Below, in pieces: positions 36,562 to 46,517 of a DNA stretch of 64,000 bases (the first letter of the stretch is position 1; each line of letters starts with the position of its first letter). Origin of the DNA: Bacillota bacterium (GTDB lineage: Bacteria; Bacillota; UBA4882; UBA8346). Both the position numbers and the translations under genes were made by a program. The notes beneath the pieces were generated by a model. That model had not been told where the DNA came from and made no database searches. It worked only from the letters and a program-made list of their open reading frames with translations. The stretch covers positions 62,001-126,000 of the forward strand of contig JAEVYU010000079.1 in NCBI GenBank assembly GCA_023392595.1. The letters are read 5' to 3'.

Positions 36562-37590
36562 TCAATCATCGTATACTATACAATTTTTAATCACTACGCC
36601 GGATGCATGTTCGCGGATAGCTTTTTCCAAATCGGTGAGATAATACTCGTTTTGGATGAAATCATCGTTTGATATAACGCCCATTTTTAATAATTCCAGG
36701 GCCGCCAGAACATGGCGAGGCGTAGTGTGAAACACGCCTTTGATGGTAATCTGTGAATAATGCAACCATGTGGCGTCGACCTCAAGCATACTTCCTGATT
36801 TTACCCCACCAAAAAGCAACACAAATCCACCCTTTCGCGCCATCTGCACACTGGTTTTCCATACATCGATGATACCGGTTGCTTCGATAACGATATCAGC
36901 ACCGCGTTCCTCGTCGGTTAAAGCGCCTACAGCCTCGATGCTGTTTTCTACTTCAGTCAAATTACAAGTTTTCCAGACGCCGAGTTTATCCGCAAGGGCC
37001 AAGCGGTTCTTCATTTTATCGGTTACAATAACCCGGGCGCCTTTTATCACTGCCAACCGGGCGAACATTAAACCAATGGGGCCTGCGCCATTGATGATGA
37101 CAGTGTCGCCCAAACGGATAGGGCAATTTTCGATACCATAAACCGCGCAGGAAAAAGGCTCCATCAGGGAGGCTGTTTTATGAGAAATTGACTCATCCAA
37201 TACAAACATATTTTGCTTCACAATAGACTCCGGGACCTTGACGTATTCAGCATAGCTGCCCCGGTTAAACGTCATATCAGAGCACATGGAATGGAGACCT
37301 TTTTTACAGAAATAACATTGATTGCAAGGGGCGGTATTATGAACCGCGACCCGGTCCCCTTCATGAAACCCTTTTACTTCCTTGCCCACTGCGGCTATAA
37401 CACCCGAAAACTCATGTCCGTAAGGATGCGGCGGTTTTAAAAGGGGATAGCCGCGTTTGAAATTCTTCACGTCCGTGCCGCAGGTCGTGGAAACCTTATT
37501 CTTTATCAGCACTTCGCCCGGGCCAATCTCCGGAATCGTCGCTTCTACAATGCGAATATCTTCCACACCATATAACATTGCACTCCGCAT
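36562..37590 (-). CDS. Zinc-dependent medium-chain dehydrogenase (polyol dehydrogenase-like)
   Basis: 342 residues. Catalytic zinc region STTCGTDVKNFKRGYP and GHEFSGVIAAVG; structural zinc lobe with four Cys in CNQCYFCKKGLHSMC; Rossmann motif INGAGPIGLMFARLAVIKGA. This fits sorbitol/galactitol-1-phosphate/threonine dehydrogenases. In this operon it most likely oxidises the phosphorylated polyol delivered by the PTS. 21 bp after the aldolase gene. Confidence 0.88.
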   Translation of the reverse strand: MRSAMLYGVEDIRIVEATIPEIGPGEVLIKNKVSTTCGTDVKNFKRGYPLLKPPHPYGHEFSGVIAAVGKEVKGFHEGDRVAVHNTAPCNQCYFCKKGLHSMCSDMTFNRGSYAEYVKVPESIVKQNMFVLDESISHKTASLMEPFSCAVYGIENCPIRLGDTVIINGAGPIGLMFARLAVIKGARVIVTDKMKNRLALADKLGVWKTCNLTEVENSIEAVGALTDEERGADIVIEATGIIDVWKTSVQMARKGGFVLLFGGVKSGSMLEVDATWLHYSQITIKGVFHTTPRHVLAALELLKMGVISNDDFIQNEYYLTDLEKAIREHASGVVIKNCIVYDD

Positions 37591-37611
37591 TTTTTATCTC
37601 CTGTTATTAGA

Positions 37612-38298
37612 TCAATAACCCGTGCTGTCCTTTTTTTCTTCGGCCTTTTTGGGTTGCCCATAACTTTTAAAACTTTCCATCACCGTATCCATTTCCTCAT
37701 TGCTTAATACCACAGGGGTCCCAATACAAGAAGCTCTCCATTGCATTTCTGCCACAAACTCAAGATTGACTGCCAAGCCGAAAGCCTTGGCAAGGCTTGG
37801 GCCACTAGTCACCAAACCATGATTGGCAAGGAGGACAGCCTTACTTTTATTAATGCTAAGCGCTTTCTGGACATTTTCACTTAATTCTTTCGTCCCGAAA
37901 GTCGCATATTCCGCACAGGGAACCTCAGCCACTCCGGCGCCTCCGATAACATAGTGAACAGCTTTCAACGGGATGTTGAGACAAGCAATGGTGGTACAAA
38001 AAGTGGAATGGGTATGAACGACAGCGCGGGCATCCGGACGGTTCAGATACATCACAGTATGCAGTGCATGTTCGCTAGAAGGCTTGCGGGCCCCATCAAT
38101 AATATTCCCCTTTAAATCCATGACCACCACATCTTCTGGCTCGGTTTCAAAGTAACCCAGACCCGATGGACTGATAGCCATGTAACCGCTTTCGGGATCA
38201 TAAATACTAATGTTACCGCTGGTTCCCTTGCTTAAGCCGGATGAACTCATTTGGCGGCCATACTCGGTAACTTCTTTTCTTTGCTTTTCCATTAACAT
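37612..38298 (-). CDS. Class II aldolase (L-fuculose-phosphate aldolase-like)
   Basis: 228 residues, start with AAGGAG 9 nt upstream. Motifs of the FucA/AraD family: GTSGNIS, ISPSGLGY, the zinc-binding VVHTHSTFCT, and LLANHGLVTSG supplying a third His. It should cleave a ketose-1-phosphate to dihydroxyacetone phosphate plus an aldehyde. The C-terminus is charged and short. Substrate inferred from neighbours: a phosphorylated ketose made by the zinc dehydrogenase. Confidence 0.88.
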   Translation of the reverse strand: MLMEKQRKEVTEYGRQMSSSGLSKGTSGNISIYDPESGYMAISPSGLGYFETEPEDVVVMDLKGNIIDGARKPSSEHALHTVMYLNRPDARAVVHTHSTFCTTIACLNIPLKAVHYVIGGAGVAEVPCAEYATFGTKELSENVQKALSINKSKAVLLANHGLVTSGPSLAKAFGLAVNLEFVAEMQWRASCIGTPVVLSNEEMDTVMESFKSYGQPKKAEEKKDSTGY

Positions 38299-38361
38299 AA
38301 CTTATTTCTCCTTTTCCCAATGGGTCTTAAGGACCCAATTTGTTAAATTACATTTAAACTA

Positions 38362-39417
38362 TCAGTGTTTGATATCCCGTAAGTTGACCACCATATCGCT
38401 CTTCCCTGTTTCCCAAAAGGCCTTAATGGTCCGAGCCAACAGCAACGGGGATTTTGGCAAAGCATCGACTACATTACCCGCATTATGCGGAGTGATCGTA
38501 AGATTGTCCAAATCGAAGATGGGGTCTCCGACCGGAAGAGGTTCTTCCCAAAATACATCCAATGCGGCTCCGCCAATCGTCCTGTTCCGCAAGGCTTCAA
38601 TTAATGCCTCCTTATCCAATACTCCTGCCCGGGAAGTATTAATGAGGTAAGCGGTAGGTTTCATTAAGCTCAAAAGCTTTTTCCCAACACTGTTTTCGGT
38701 TTCAGGCGTTAAACGCAGATGTAATGAAACAATATCAGCCGTTTTAAATAATTCTTCCTGGGCTACCAGTTTTACAGGTAACCTGTTCTCATCAAGGGCT
38801 TCCTGTTTAACATAAGGGTCATAGGCGATTACCTTCATACCAACACCGGCCGCCTTTTTGGCAACCAATTTTCCGATATGTCCAAGGCCTACTACGCCTA
38901 AAGTCATTTCGCACATGGAAGTGGTAAAATCGCCATTCACATATTTTTTGCGCCACTCGCCCTGTTTAAGAGCTGCATGGGCACGGGCGATGTTGCGGGT
39001 TTCAGCAAACATCAAACCGATGGCAAAATCCGAGGTTGCCTCAGCGTTACGGATGCAATGAATAACCGGAATATTGCGTTTAGTAGCCGCCGCCACATCC
39101 ACATGTTCCATTCCGCCGCGGCAAGTGCCAATGAGTTTGAGCTGTGTACCCGCTGCAATAAGCTCCTCCGGCACCGGACAAAAATGGGTAAGCAGAATAT
39201 CCGCGTCCACGATCGCACGGTAGGCTTCCTCCGGAACTTTTTCCGCAGTCGGTCCGTTCTTTTCAATGTTCTGTGCCTTTTTCTGGAATTCCTGCCGCGT
39301 TTCGGCGGGCCATAAAATAGGGAAGATCATGTTTTGGCTAGGATCTCCTAGCGTTTCCGCCGCCTGTATTAAAAGTTCCAGTGGTACGATAATGTCGCCG
39401 ATCACAACGATTTTCAT
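38362..39417 (-). CDS. D-2-hydroxyacid dehydrogenase
   Basis: 351 residues from the ATG at 39417 (MKIVVIGD) behind GGAGGG; the longer frame to 39498 lacks support. NAD-binding VGLGHIGKLVAKKAAGVGMK, the catalytic Arg in INTSRAGVLDKEAL, and the catalytic His in TPHNAGN mark the D-isomer-specific family. Its step in this operon is not obvious: it may oxidise or reduce a glycolate- or lactate-like acid derived from the aldolase product. Confidence 0.88.
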   Translation of the reverse strand: MKIVVIGDIIVPLELLIQAAETLGDPSQNMIFPILWPAETRQEFQKKAQNIEKNGPTAEKVPEEAYRAIVDADILLTHFCPVPEELIAAGTQLKLIGTCRGGMEHVDVAAATKRNIPVIHCIRNAEATSDFAIGLMFAETRNIARAHAALKQGEWRKKYVNGDFTTSMCEMTLGVVGLGHIGKLVAKKAAGVGMKVIAYDPYVKQEALDENRLPVKLVAQEELFKTADIVSLHLRLTPETENSVGKKLLSLMKPTAYLINTSRAGVLDKEALIEALRNRTIGGAALDVFWEEPLPVGDPIFDLDNLTITPHNAGNVVDALPKSPLLLARTIKAFWETGKSDMVVNLRDIKH

Positions 39418-39511
39418 GAAACACCCTCCGTAAGTACGTCTTTCTCCTTTTGCCATTAAACCATTCTGCCGCTTACATGCGGCAGAATGGTAAGGCAATG
39501 GATTTATGGAC

Positions 39512-40954
39512 CTAATTTTGAGCTGCTACAGCCGACTGGGGTGCAACATAAGCATCACCCAGAGCGTTCTTCTCCAGATACTCTTGAACAGTACTCTTGT
39601 TTTTCTTGAATAAAAAGTACAAAATCAAATATATAGCAACTACCGAAAGGATAATAAATGGATTTAAGGTCAAGAAGGCCATGGTAATAAGACCGGCAGT
39701 GCAGTTTGACATGATGAAACCAATAATGAGTGTACCGGCCGCTATCGCGGTGGTAGCAGCCTCAAATCCCGCTCCAGCCGCAACTTGGGTAAAAGTTGAA
39801 GCCCAATAGGAAGCCATCAATATTTTTGCAGCAAATACGATACAGCCCATCAGCCAGGACTTGATAATGTTTCCGTTACTTAAGCATACGGGAATTTCAA
39901 CCATATACGGCAAAGAGGGTAGCACCATAACCGGAATAACAACATTACCGGGTAAAATGAAAGCCAGAAGAACCGCAACAGGAATGACAAGCAATCCGGT
40001 GGTTAAAGTTGCGGCTTCGCCGTAACCCAAAGCATCATTGACGGCTATAATAAATTCACGATCTCTTCCATATCGACTATTTTTTAAGGTCTTGCGCGAG
40101 TAATCGGTCAGCACGGTAAAACCGGAAGCAAACAGGCCGGCAATCTTGGGGAATATAGCCATAACGGCGGAACAAGTAACGGCCACATTCGCGATTTGAC
40201 CCCAAGCACCCATCGTATTCATGGTTTTGATATTACCCACCACGCCCAAAATTATACCAACAACCAGTCCAATGTACATCGGCTCACCCATAAAACCAAC
40301 TTTTTTACGAAGAGACGTCGGGTCAGCCTTGATTTTGTCCATACCAAGCTTGCTGAAAAGTATATTCAGGACAAGGTACATCGGTGCATCACCGTTATGG
40401 TGAGGGGCGGTCATTGCGCAAGATGGATAATGATAATAGGTAGACCATCTTTTTTGCAATACTTCGGCGATAAGCAAGACGACCAAATTGATAAAAAGCA
40501 TCAGCGCAAACGCAAGCAACAAATCATGCTTCAATTGGTATAACATCGAACCCCAAACGATAATGGAATAGTTATTCCATAAATCGGACGGCATAAAAAT
40601 ATCGGTCCATCTCACCAGCCATAGTATGATCTGAAAGACCAGGCCTACGCCAATAAACATCATGCCGATATTGGTGGAGTAAGCGACAGAGGCCACTGCC
40701 TGCCAACCGATATCTAGCGCCGGCAGATGCAACTTACTGGCCTCAACAATCTGTTGAACCAGCGGTGTTAAAATACTACCGAATGCGTTAGTAATGAACG
40801 CCATACCTTTCAAGCCGACACCAATGAGAACAGCAGACGAAAAAGCCTTTTTGACGGGCGCTTTGAACAAAAGGCAAATGATAAAAATGATAAAAGGCAC
40901 CATAATATAATTGCCGAATGTGTCGAATAAACTCTTTAATGTGTTAAAAAACAT
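39512..40954 (-). CDS. PTS EIIC, galactitol family
   Basis: 480 residues with about ten hydrophobic segments (e.g. YIMVPFIIFIICLLFKAPVK at the N-terminus). The sequence pattern fits the EIIC-GAT family, which transports galactitol and related pentitols or hexitols and phosphorylates them on entry. The IIB and IIA partners are encoded just upstream. Integral membrane protein. Confidence 0.85.
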   Translation of the reverse strand: MFFNTLKSLFDTFGNYIMVPFIIFIICLLFKAPVKKAFSSAVLIGVGLKGMAFITNAFGSILTPLVQQIVEASKLHLPALDIGWQAVASVAYSTNIGMMFIGVGLVFQIILWLVRWTDIFMPSDLWNNYSIIVWGSMLYQLKHDLLLAFALMLFINLVVLLIAEVLQKRWSTYYHYPSCAMTAPHHNGDAPMYLVLNILFSKLGMDKIKADPTSLRKKVGFMGEPMYIGLVVGIILGVVGNIKTMNTMGAWGQIANVAVTCSAVMAIFPKIAGLFASGFTVLTDYSRKTLKNSRYGRDREFIIAVNDALGYGEAATLTTGLLVIPVAVLLAFILPGNVVIPVMVLPSLPYMVEIPVCLSNGNIIKSWLMGCIVFAAKILMASYWASTFTQVAAGAGFEAATTAIAAGTLIIGFIMSNCTAGLITMAFLTLNPFIILSVVAIYLILYFLFKKNKSTVQEYLEKNALGDAYVAPQSAVAAQN

Positions 40955-41027
40955 GATTTCCCCACCCTTCTCTATGTATTGATTTCAGATACGAAACCAC
41001 TTCTTCCGGTTATCTCTAATTTCCCAG

Positions 41028-41330
41028 CTACTCCAAATCCAGTCGGCCAAGTACCGCCAGGAGTGCTTCTACAAACTCTTGCTCATTAATACCAACCAAA
41101 AAACCTGTCGCATTAAGTACCGGGATCCCATAAATATCCTCTACCGGGCTTGTATAGGCAATCAAATCGTACCCACCGCTGGCCACCGCCAGCTCTACAC
41201 CGCCCGGCGCGACTTCGGTTGCCTCCATTTCATAACCATGCTCCGCCAATACATCTTCCAGTTTTGAAGACAGCATCGCCGAGCTGACTGTTCCGGAACC
41301 ACATACCGATAAAACCCTCACCGCTCTCAT
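41028..41330 (-). CDS. PTS EIIB, galactitol/lactose type
   Basis: 100 residues. P-loop VLSVCGSGTVSSAMLSSKLE with the phosphorylated Cys at residue 10. It transfers phosphate from EIIA to the incoming polyol on EIIC. It lies 27 bp after the IIA gene and 73 bp before the IIC gene. Confidence 0.88.
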   Translation of the reverse strand: MRAVRVLSVCGSGTVSSAMLSSKLEDVLAEHGYEMEATEVAPGGVELAVASGGYDLIAYTSPVEDIYGIPVLNATGFLVGINEQEFVEALLAVLGRLDLE

Positions 41331-41357
41331 GCAAGATTCCCCTTTCTTTTTCGCTTT

Positions 41358-41849
41358 TTAATCGTCTTCCAAAGAACTCAGACAGTTCATAATCTCTGCC
41401 TTGCTCTTAGAATTCTTCAATCGCCTGATCAGTTCGCCATCCTGAATGATTCTCATCATTTTTTTGAGCATACCGATCTGTTGTTTAGAGTCTTTGACTA
41501 CCAGGGGTAAAATGACTTCACAATTGAGCTTCCTCTCTTTATTACCCATCATGCTGAATTCTACAGGCCTACATGGAATAACCACCCCGACCGCGGGTTT
41601 GATCACTAACTTGTTATTTGTATGCGGAATTGCCAGATTGATCTCTTTACCGGGGAGTCCGGTCGGCAGACTCTTTTCGCGTTCGATTACTGCATCGGCA
41701 TATCCGGCCTCGACGTAGCCATACTCTTCAAAACGGGTAGCCATCAAGCGAATACACTCTTCGGCGCTGTTTACATTCGCATCAAGAACAATGAATCGTT
41801 CATCAAGTAATGTTCCCACCGCAGATGCCTCCTTTCTTTTTTCCTCCAT
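41358..41849 (-). CDS. PTS EIIA, fructose/mannitol/galactitol type
   Basis: 163 residues. LPGKEINLAIPHTNNKLVIK contains the active His76 (IPHT). Soluble phosphocarrier between HPr and EIIB. About 117 bp separate it from the gene upstream, leaving room for an internal promoter. Confidence 0.88.
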   Translation of the reverse strand: MEEKRKEASAVGTLLDERFIVLDANVNSAEECIRLMATRFEEYGYVEAGYADAVIEREKSLPTGLPGKEINLAIPHTNNKLVIKPAVGVVIPCRPVEFSMMGNKERKLNCEVILPLVVKDSKQQIGMLKKMMRIIQDGELIRRLKNSKSKAEIMNCLSSLEDD

Positions 41850-41966
41850 GGGCTACGTTCTATGCCACTGTCTACACCATATCACAATGACTATTTACAA
41901 AAAAGACCAACATTGTTCACGAATTGTTTACTACTTTTTGCAACCCATTGAACCTTTTTGACTGAT

Positions 41967-42419
41967 CTATCCCAATTGGTAACCGATGATAAAAACCAAC
42001 CCTAATAAAACAATTCCGCAAGCGGCAAAGCGTATCATGATCTTGGTCTTGCGTATCCCAAATTTTTGGTAGCGTTCATAACGGGTAAATACCAAAGGAA
42101 AAATTAAGGTTGCAGTGGCCATACCCATCATTGGCAAATATCCCCAACGGCTCTCAACCTTGCTACCGAGCAAAAATAGATTTGCCACGACCAAGGCCAG
42201 TAATATAAAGTAAAACACCATCCGGTAACGCCGGTCATAATCAACAAAGTCACGGGTTTTATCAAAACACTCTGCGCTACAGGACGGCAATTCATGTTCG
42301 GCACCCGGATTAATAATATAGTTCCTAGTGACAGTCGATTTACCACAATAGAGGCATGGTTCGGCCTCATTCTTACGGGGAGTCCGCTCTTTTTTACCTG
42401 CCTTGAAGTCCGTTTTCAT
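41967..42419 (-). CDS. Zinc-ribbon membrane protein of unknown function
   Basis: 150 residues from the ATG at 42419, AGGAG 8 nt upstream. N-terminal Cys cluster CLYCGKS ... LPSCSAECFD (CxxC-x(n)-CxxxC, likely zinc), then three to four membrane segments (FYFILLALVVANLFLLG; LPMMGMATATLIFPLVF; IRFAACGIVLLGLVFIIGYQ). It sits inside the PTS operon between EI and EIIA, 17 bp after the EI stop. No known PTS role; I cannot assign a function. Confidence 0.6.
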   Translation of the reverse strand: MKTDFKAGKKERTPRKNEAEPCLYCGKSTVTRNYIINPGAEHELPSCSAECFDKTRDFVDYDRRYRMVFYFILLALVVANLFLLGSKVESRWGYLPMMGMATATLIFPLVFTRYERYQKFGIRKTKIMIRFAACGIVLLGLVFIIGYQLG

Positions 42420-42435
42420 TTCTACCACTCCTGTC

Positions 42436-44160
42436 TTATCCGATATTCTCCACGGCGAGCAATGTTTTCACTTCATCAATACTATCGCTGGCCAGTACTT
42501 TTTCCACAAAGCCGGACAATTTGTCCAAATTACATTGGCGAATGCGGTATTTAAGCTTACCAACCTGTGCCGGAACGACACTAAATTCATCCAAACCCAT
42601 CGCTAAAAACAGCGGGGTCAATCTCCCGTCGGAAGCGGATTCACCACACATTCCAACAGGGATACCAGCCTTATGCCCATTGCGGATCACGATATCAATG
42701 GATCGCAGTACCGAAAGATTACAGGGATCATACAAATACTGCACCTTCTCATTCATGCGATCCGTTGCCGTTGTGTACTGGATAAGGTCATTGGTCCCAA
42801 TAGAGAAAAAATCAGCTTCTTGGGCCAGCTTATCGCTAATCAACACGGATGCCGGGGTTTCGATCATGACTCCTACGGGGACGTTCTCGACAAACGCGGC
42901 TTTCTCCGCACGGAGTGAGGCTTTGGTTTTTTCAACCATCTCTCTGGCCTGACGGAATTCTTCAGCAGTTACGATCATGGGAAACATAATCTTGATGTTT
43001 CCAAAGACTGAGGCGCGTAAAATGGCACGCAACTGGGTAAGAAAAACTTCTTTTCGGTCCAGGCAGATGCGGATAGCGCGATATCCTAGAAATGGGTTGT
43101 CCTCTTTAGGGAAATTCATATAATCAAGCTGCTTATCTCCACCGATATCCAGCGTGCGAATGATTACTTCTTTGCCTTGGGCGGCCTGGGCAATCTCCTT
43201 ATACACCTTAAACTGCAGCTCCTCATCTGGGTAATCGTGCTGATCCATAAAGAGAAACTCCGTCCGAAACAGCCCTATGCCGTCACACTGATCCACCCGA
43301 AATTTCTTGCAACTTTCGGCATCGCCGGAATTAATACAAACCGCCACTTTATGTCCATTCGCTGTAACGGCAGGCTCACCGGCCATAACAGCATAAAGCC
43401 TTTTTTCCTCGTCCAATTTGCGCTTTTCTTCGTGAAATTTACTGACGAAAGCATCATCAGGCTCAACAATCCCATAACCATCATTGCCGTCAATATAAAG
43501 CATTTGCCCGGAACGAACTTCCCGGACAATCCCGGTCGCCCCCACCACTGCCGGAATTCCCAATGTTTTGGCGAGGATGACAACGTGAGATGTAATTCCC
43601 CCTTTCTCTGTGATAAAACCTCGCAAATAGGTCTTATCGATGCGAATGGTATCCTCCGGAGCCAGATCCTCCGCTACAAGGATAAACGGTTCACTTATCG
43701 TGCGGATTAGTTCTTCGGCATTGCCGAATACCCCGTTAAGCCGGCGGATCATCTCATCACACACATTGCAAATATCATGGGCCCGCTCTTTCATATAGGG
43801 ATCGGACATGGCCGCAAATTTTGCGCAGGTCTTTTCCTTTTCTTGCTCAAGCACATAATCGATGTTGATATTCTCTTCCTGTACAATCTTGATGGATTTT
43901 TTAAAAAAGTGGTCGTCATAGGCGATGGTACGATAAGCCTTAAAAATATCAGCCGTTTTCTCCCCTGCCTCCGCAAGAGTGACTCGATACAGGTTCTCCA
44001 GTTCTTCACCGTATTCATGTTGGACCTTTTTGAACCGTTCCACTTCCCTATCACAATCTGTAACAATCCTTTTTTCCAATACCGGCTTTCCTTTGGTTAA
44101 AACCACCGCCCGCAATATCTCACATCCCCCGGCACCCGCAAGTCCGATAATTTTTTTCAT
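42436..44160 (-). CDS. ptsI: PTS enzyme I (phosphoenolpyruvate-protein phosphotransferase)
   Basis: 574 residues. Phosphohistidine site GGITSHVVILAKTLGIPAVV (His near 190), GIGLFRTEFLFMDQHDYPDE, and the PEP-binding end VGVMIETPASVLISD and DFFSIGTNDLIQYTTATDRM. It transfers phosphate from PEP to HPr. Being encoded inside a sugar-specific operon suggests a dedicated copy; whether a second general EI exists cannot be seen here. Its ATG overlaps the regulator stop by 4 bp. Confidence 0.93.
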   Translation of the reverse strand: MKKIIGLAGAGGCEILRAVVLTKGKPVLEKRIVTDCDREVERFKKVQHEYGEELENLYRVTLAEAGEKTADIFKAYRTIAYDDHFFKKSIKIVQEENINIDYVLEQEKEKTCAKFAAMSDPYMKERAHDICNVCDEMIRRLNGVFGNAEELIRTISEPFILVAEDLAPEDTIRIDKTYLRGFITEKGGITSHVVILAKTLGIPAVVGATGIVREVRSGQMLYIDGNDGYGIVEPDDAFVSKFHEEKRKLDEEKRLYAVMAGEPAVTANGHKVAVCINSGDAESCKKFRVDQCDGIGLFRTEFLFMDQHDYPDEELQFKVYKEIAQAAQGKEVIIRTLDIGGDKQLDYMNFPKEDNPFLGYRAIRICLDRKEVFLTQLRAILRASVFGNIKIMFPMIVTAEEFRQAREMVEKTKASLRAEKAAFVENVPVGVMIETPASVLISDKLAQEADFFSIGTNDLIQYTTATDRMNEKVQYLYDPCNLSVLRSIDIVIRNGHKAGIPVGMCGESASDGRLTPLFLAMGLDEFSVVPAQVGKLKYRIRQCNLDKLSGFVEKVLASDSIDEVKTLLAVENIG

Positions 44161-46232
44161 CTTGATTGCTCCTTCACATTTTGATACGACTGTTTAATGC
44201 CATCGACGTGGCTCTGGTCGCTGAAATAATTGTAGATATCCTCCAACTCGGCCCAATGGGAATAGGAATCCTTGGTGGAAAGTCCCACCAATATTTGGGT
44301 GTCGTTCCCATCAGGGCAAGGCAACCCTTTAGGCGCTAAAATAATGCAGACATCGATTTTGGGATTGGCTTCACCCTGTAATGGAAAATGTACCAATACA
44401 ACATCCTGCCGAATACGATAGGTTTGAAGCTTTTTGTTTTGCAGCATATTGACCATCCTCTGTCCGAGGCGCCGATTGGTCGCACCTTGTTGGAGCACTC
44501 GGCTGCAAGATATGAGTGCTTCCCGTAAGTCGGCCGTTTCCGGCGACAAATAAATTTTGTTTTGTTCAATTTTTTCGTAAAAGATACCGCTCTTGGCACT
44601 AACGCGTTTGCCGCGCTCATTTTCCTCAAAATACCGGAAAAGTTCCAGATACAATTTGTCTACTTGCACTTCTCCTTCGACACTGTTCTTAACCCTGCCA
44701 ATGATTTCCTGGATCATTTGATCATAGCGGGCGATTGACTTATCTTCACGTAAGATTTCAATGATCCGACGCTGTGTCGCTTCTGTAATGATTGGACCGC
44801 TTTCTACGGCTTTTTTGCAAGAAAAACTTTTACCGAGCGGCACCAGAGACACTACCAGCGTGTAATCGTCCAACATCCATTGACGTAGCTTGCTTAAACT
44901 GATGACATGATAGTCCAGTGAAAGTCCAAATAAATCCTGCAACTGCTCTTTCATCAGGATGGCCACAGCCATGTTTCCTGCGCCTACAATGAGAACTTTT
45001 CGAATATCCGTTTTTTTCTGGGTAAGGTACTTTTCATTTAGATTGCTTACAAAATAAACACATAAATAAGCCAATTCATCTTCGGAAAAGGCTTCCACCG
45101 GAAGATTCATTTTCGTAGCCTTAACGGCCTTATATGTGAAATCAAATACAAACGGATACATCGACTTGATATCTTTGACTAAGGGGTTTTTATCCAGGAT
45201 ACTGTACTTGACACGATAATACATGGGGCGGATATGATGGCTAAGTTGTTTTTGAAGCCGTTCACGGTTGGGAAAAGACAGGCAGGCAATGCGTTCAAAG
45301 TTTAAAACCAATTCTTCCGCAAAGCCTGCAATGAAGGTGTCCTCTTGTTCCTGGGAAAGAAAATCTGTTGTTTGTATGCCAAGAAACAATGTGGTAATAT
45401 AATAGGTTTCCTGCATGGCAACTTCAACGCCATGAACGCGTAATTTTTGAAGGCTAAACTCCACCGAACGGAAGGAAAGACTTTTCATCAGGGCAAGTTG
45501 CTCATCGCTGCTTAATTGAATGACATTCCCTTTTCGGCTGCGTATCCAAGATACCTGGATCATCATGCGAATCAATTCAATGTTGGCAAGGATATAATCA
45601 CCGCAAATGTCGGTTTCATACTGTTTGATAAGACAACGGCAAAGCTCACCGAAATCAATTTCGTTTTGATAAAGATGAACCAAATTATCCTGTAAAAAGT
45701 TATGAATATACCCAAGTCCACCGGAGGTTGATAACAGCCGGAACTGTTCTCCCAACATCTTACGGATGGTCATTTCTTCACCTAAAATCACATATCCGGA
45801 TTTAATGGTGCTGCCAAGGGAAAGCCCCCATCCATTCAGCATTTCCCGTAATCCCTTAATATCCCCCAGAACTGTATTTTTACTTAAACCCGACAGTTCC
45901 ATTAAGCGTCCAATTGTGATATTCTCACTGGAAAGCGCGATATAGATTATCTCAATCCCTCGCCGCTCTTCAATGGATAAAAACTGGTTTTTATCCTGAC
46001 AAAGGCGCTTTTCCAAGGTGGCGGCATCCAAAATCTCCGCCCGAATAACCTGTCCGGAAATGATCACCTTACCCAGGCGATAATGTTTCAGCCATTCATT
46101 GAGTTTTTCCAAATCATAATATAGAGTACGTTTCCCCACTCCTAAGGTTTTTAAGTATTGTTCCGCTGAAACACCCTTTTCTGTATCCAACAGGACTCGT
46201 AAAATATTAGTCTGCCTGCTTTTAAGTTCCAT
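44157..46232 (-). CDS. PRD-containing transcriptional regulator (MtlR/LicR/BglG type) with EIIB- and EIIA-like domains
   Basis: 691 residues: N-terminal helix-turn-helix (VSAEQYLKTLGVGKRTLYYD), a second winged helix (~85-160), two PRDs (~170-400), an EIIB-like domain around VLIVGAGNMAVAILMKEQLQ, and a C-terminal EIIA-like domain (~540-690). Such activators are switched by PTS phosphorylation of PRD histidines and the EII domains. It likely activates this operon when the polyol is being transported. Located between HPr and EI. Confidence 0.88.
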   Translation of the reverse strand: MELKSRQTNILRVLLDTEKGVSAEQYLKTLGVGKRTLYYDLEKLNEWLKHYRLGKVIISGQVIRAEILDAATLEKRLCQDKNQFLSIEERRGIEIIYIALSSENITIGRLMELSGLSKNTVLGDIKGLREMLNGWGLSLGSTIKSGYVILGEEMTIRKMLGEQFRLLSTSGGLGYIHNFLQDNLVHLYQNEIDFGELCRCLIKQYETDICGDYILANIELIRMMIQVSWIRSRKGNVIQLSSDEQLALMKSLSFRSVEFSLQKLRVHGVEVAMQETYYITTLFLGIQTTDFLSQEQEDTFIAGFAEELVLNFERIACLSFPNRERLQKQLSHHIRPMYYRVKYSILDKNPLVKDIKSMYPFVFDFTYKAVKATKMNLPVEAFSEDELAYLCVYFVSNLNEKYLTQKKTDIRKVLIVGAGNMAVAILMKEQLQDLFGLSLDYHVISLSKLRQWMLDDYTLVVSLVPLGKSFSCKKAVESGPIITEATQRRIIEILREDKSIARYDQMIQEIIGRVKNSVEGEVQVDKLYLELFRYFEENERGKRVSAKSGIFYEKIEQNKIYLSPETADLREALISCSRVLQQGATNRRLGQRMVNMLQNKKLQTYRIRQDVVLVHFPLQGEANPKIDVCIILAPKGLPCPDGNDTQILVGLSTKDSYSHWAELEDIYNYFSDQSHVDGIKQSYQNVKEQSR

Positions 46233-46253
46233 GGCGCCTCCTGTTTGTTATCG

Positions 46254-46517
46254 TTAATCAGGAAGATTTTCCAGAAAATTTGCGACTTGGGCTCCGGCCG
46301 TCTCTTCATCCAAACCTTCCACCTGCAATATGACTTTAGCACCCTGATAAACTCCGCCGCTCAAAACGCTAATGATGCTTTTCCCATCAAGCTCTTCGCC
46401 TTCTTTGGTTATTAAAATGACTTCACTTTCAAATTTATTGCAAAGCTCCACCAGTTCACTGGCAGGACGGGCATGCAACCCCGTTTTATTTTGAATATCA
46501 ATCTCTTTCCGAAACAT
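46254..46517 (-). CDS. ptsH: HPr-family phosphocarrier protein
   Basis: 87 residues from the ATG at 46517 (AAAGGGG about 7 nt upstream). IQNKTGLHARPASELVELC carries the active His15; DGKSIISVLSGG places Ser47 at the equivalent of regulatory Ser46, so HPr kinase control is possible. First gene of the polyol PTS operon. The reading frame extends upstream to 46685 but that part is not HPr-like. Confidence 0.92.
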   Translation of the reverse strand: MFRKEIDIQNKTGLHARPASELVELCNKFESEVILITKEGEELDGKSIISVLSGGVYQGAKVILQVEGLDEETAGAQVANFLENLPD

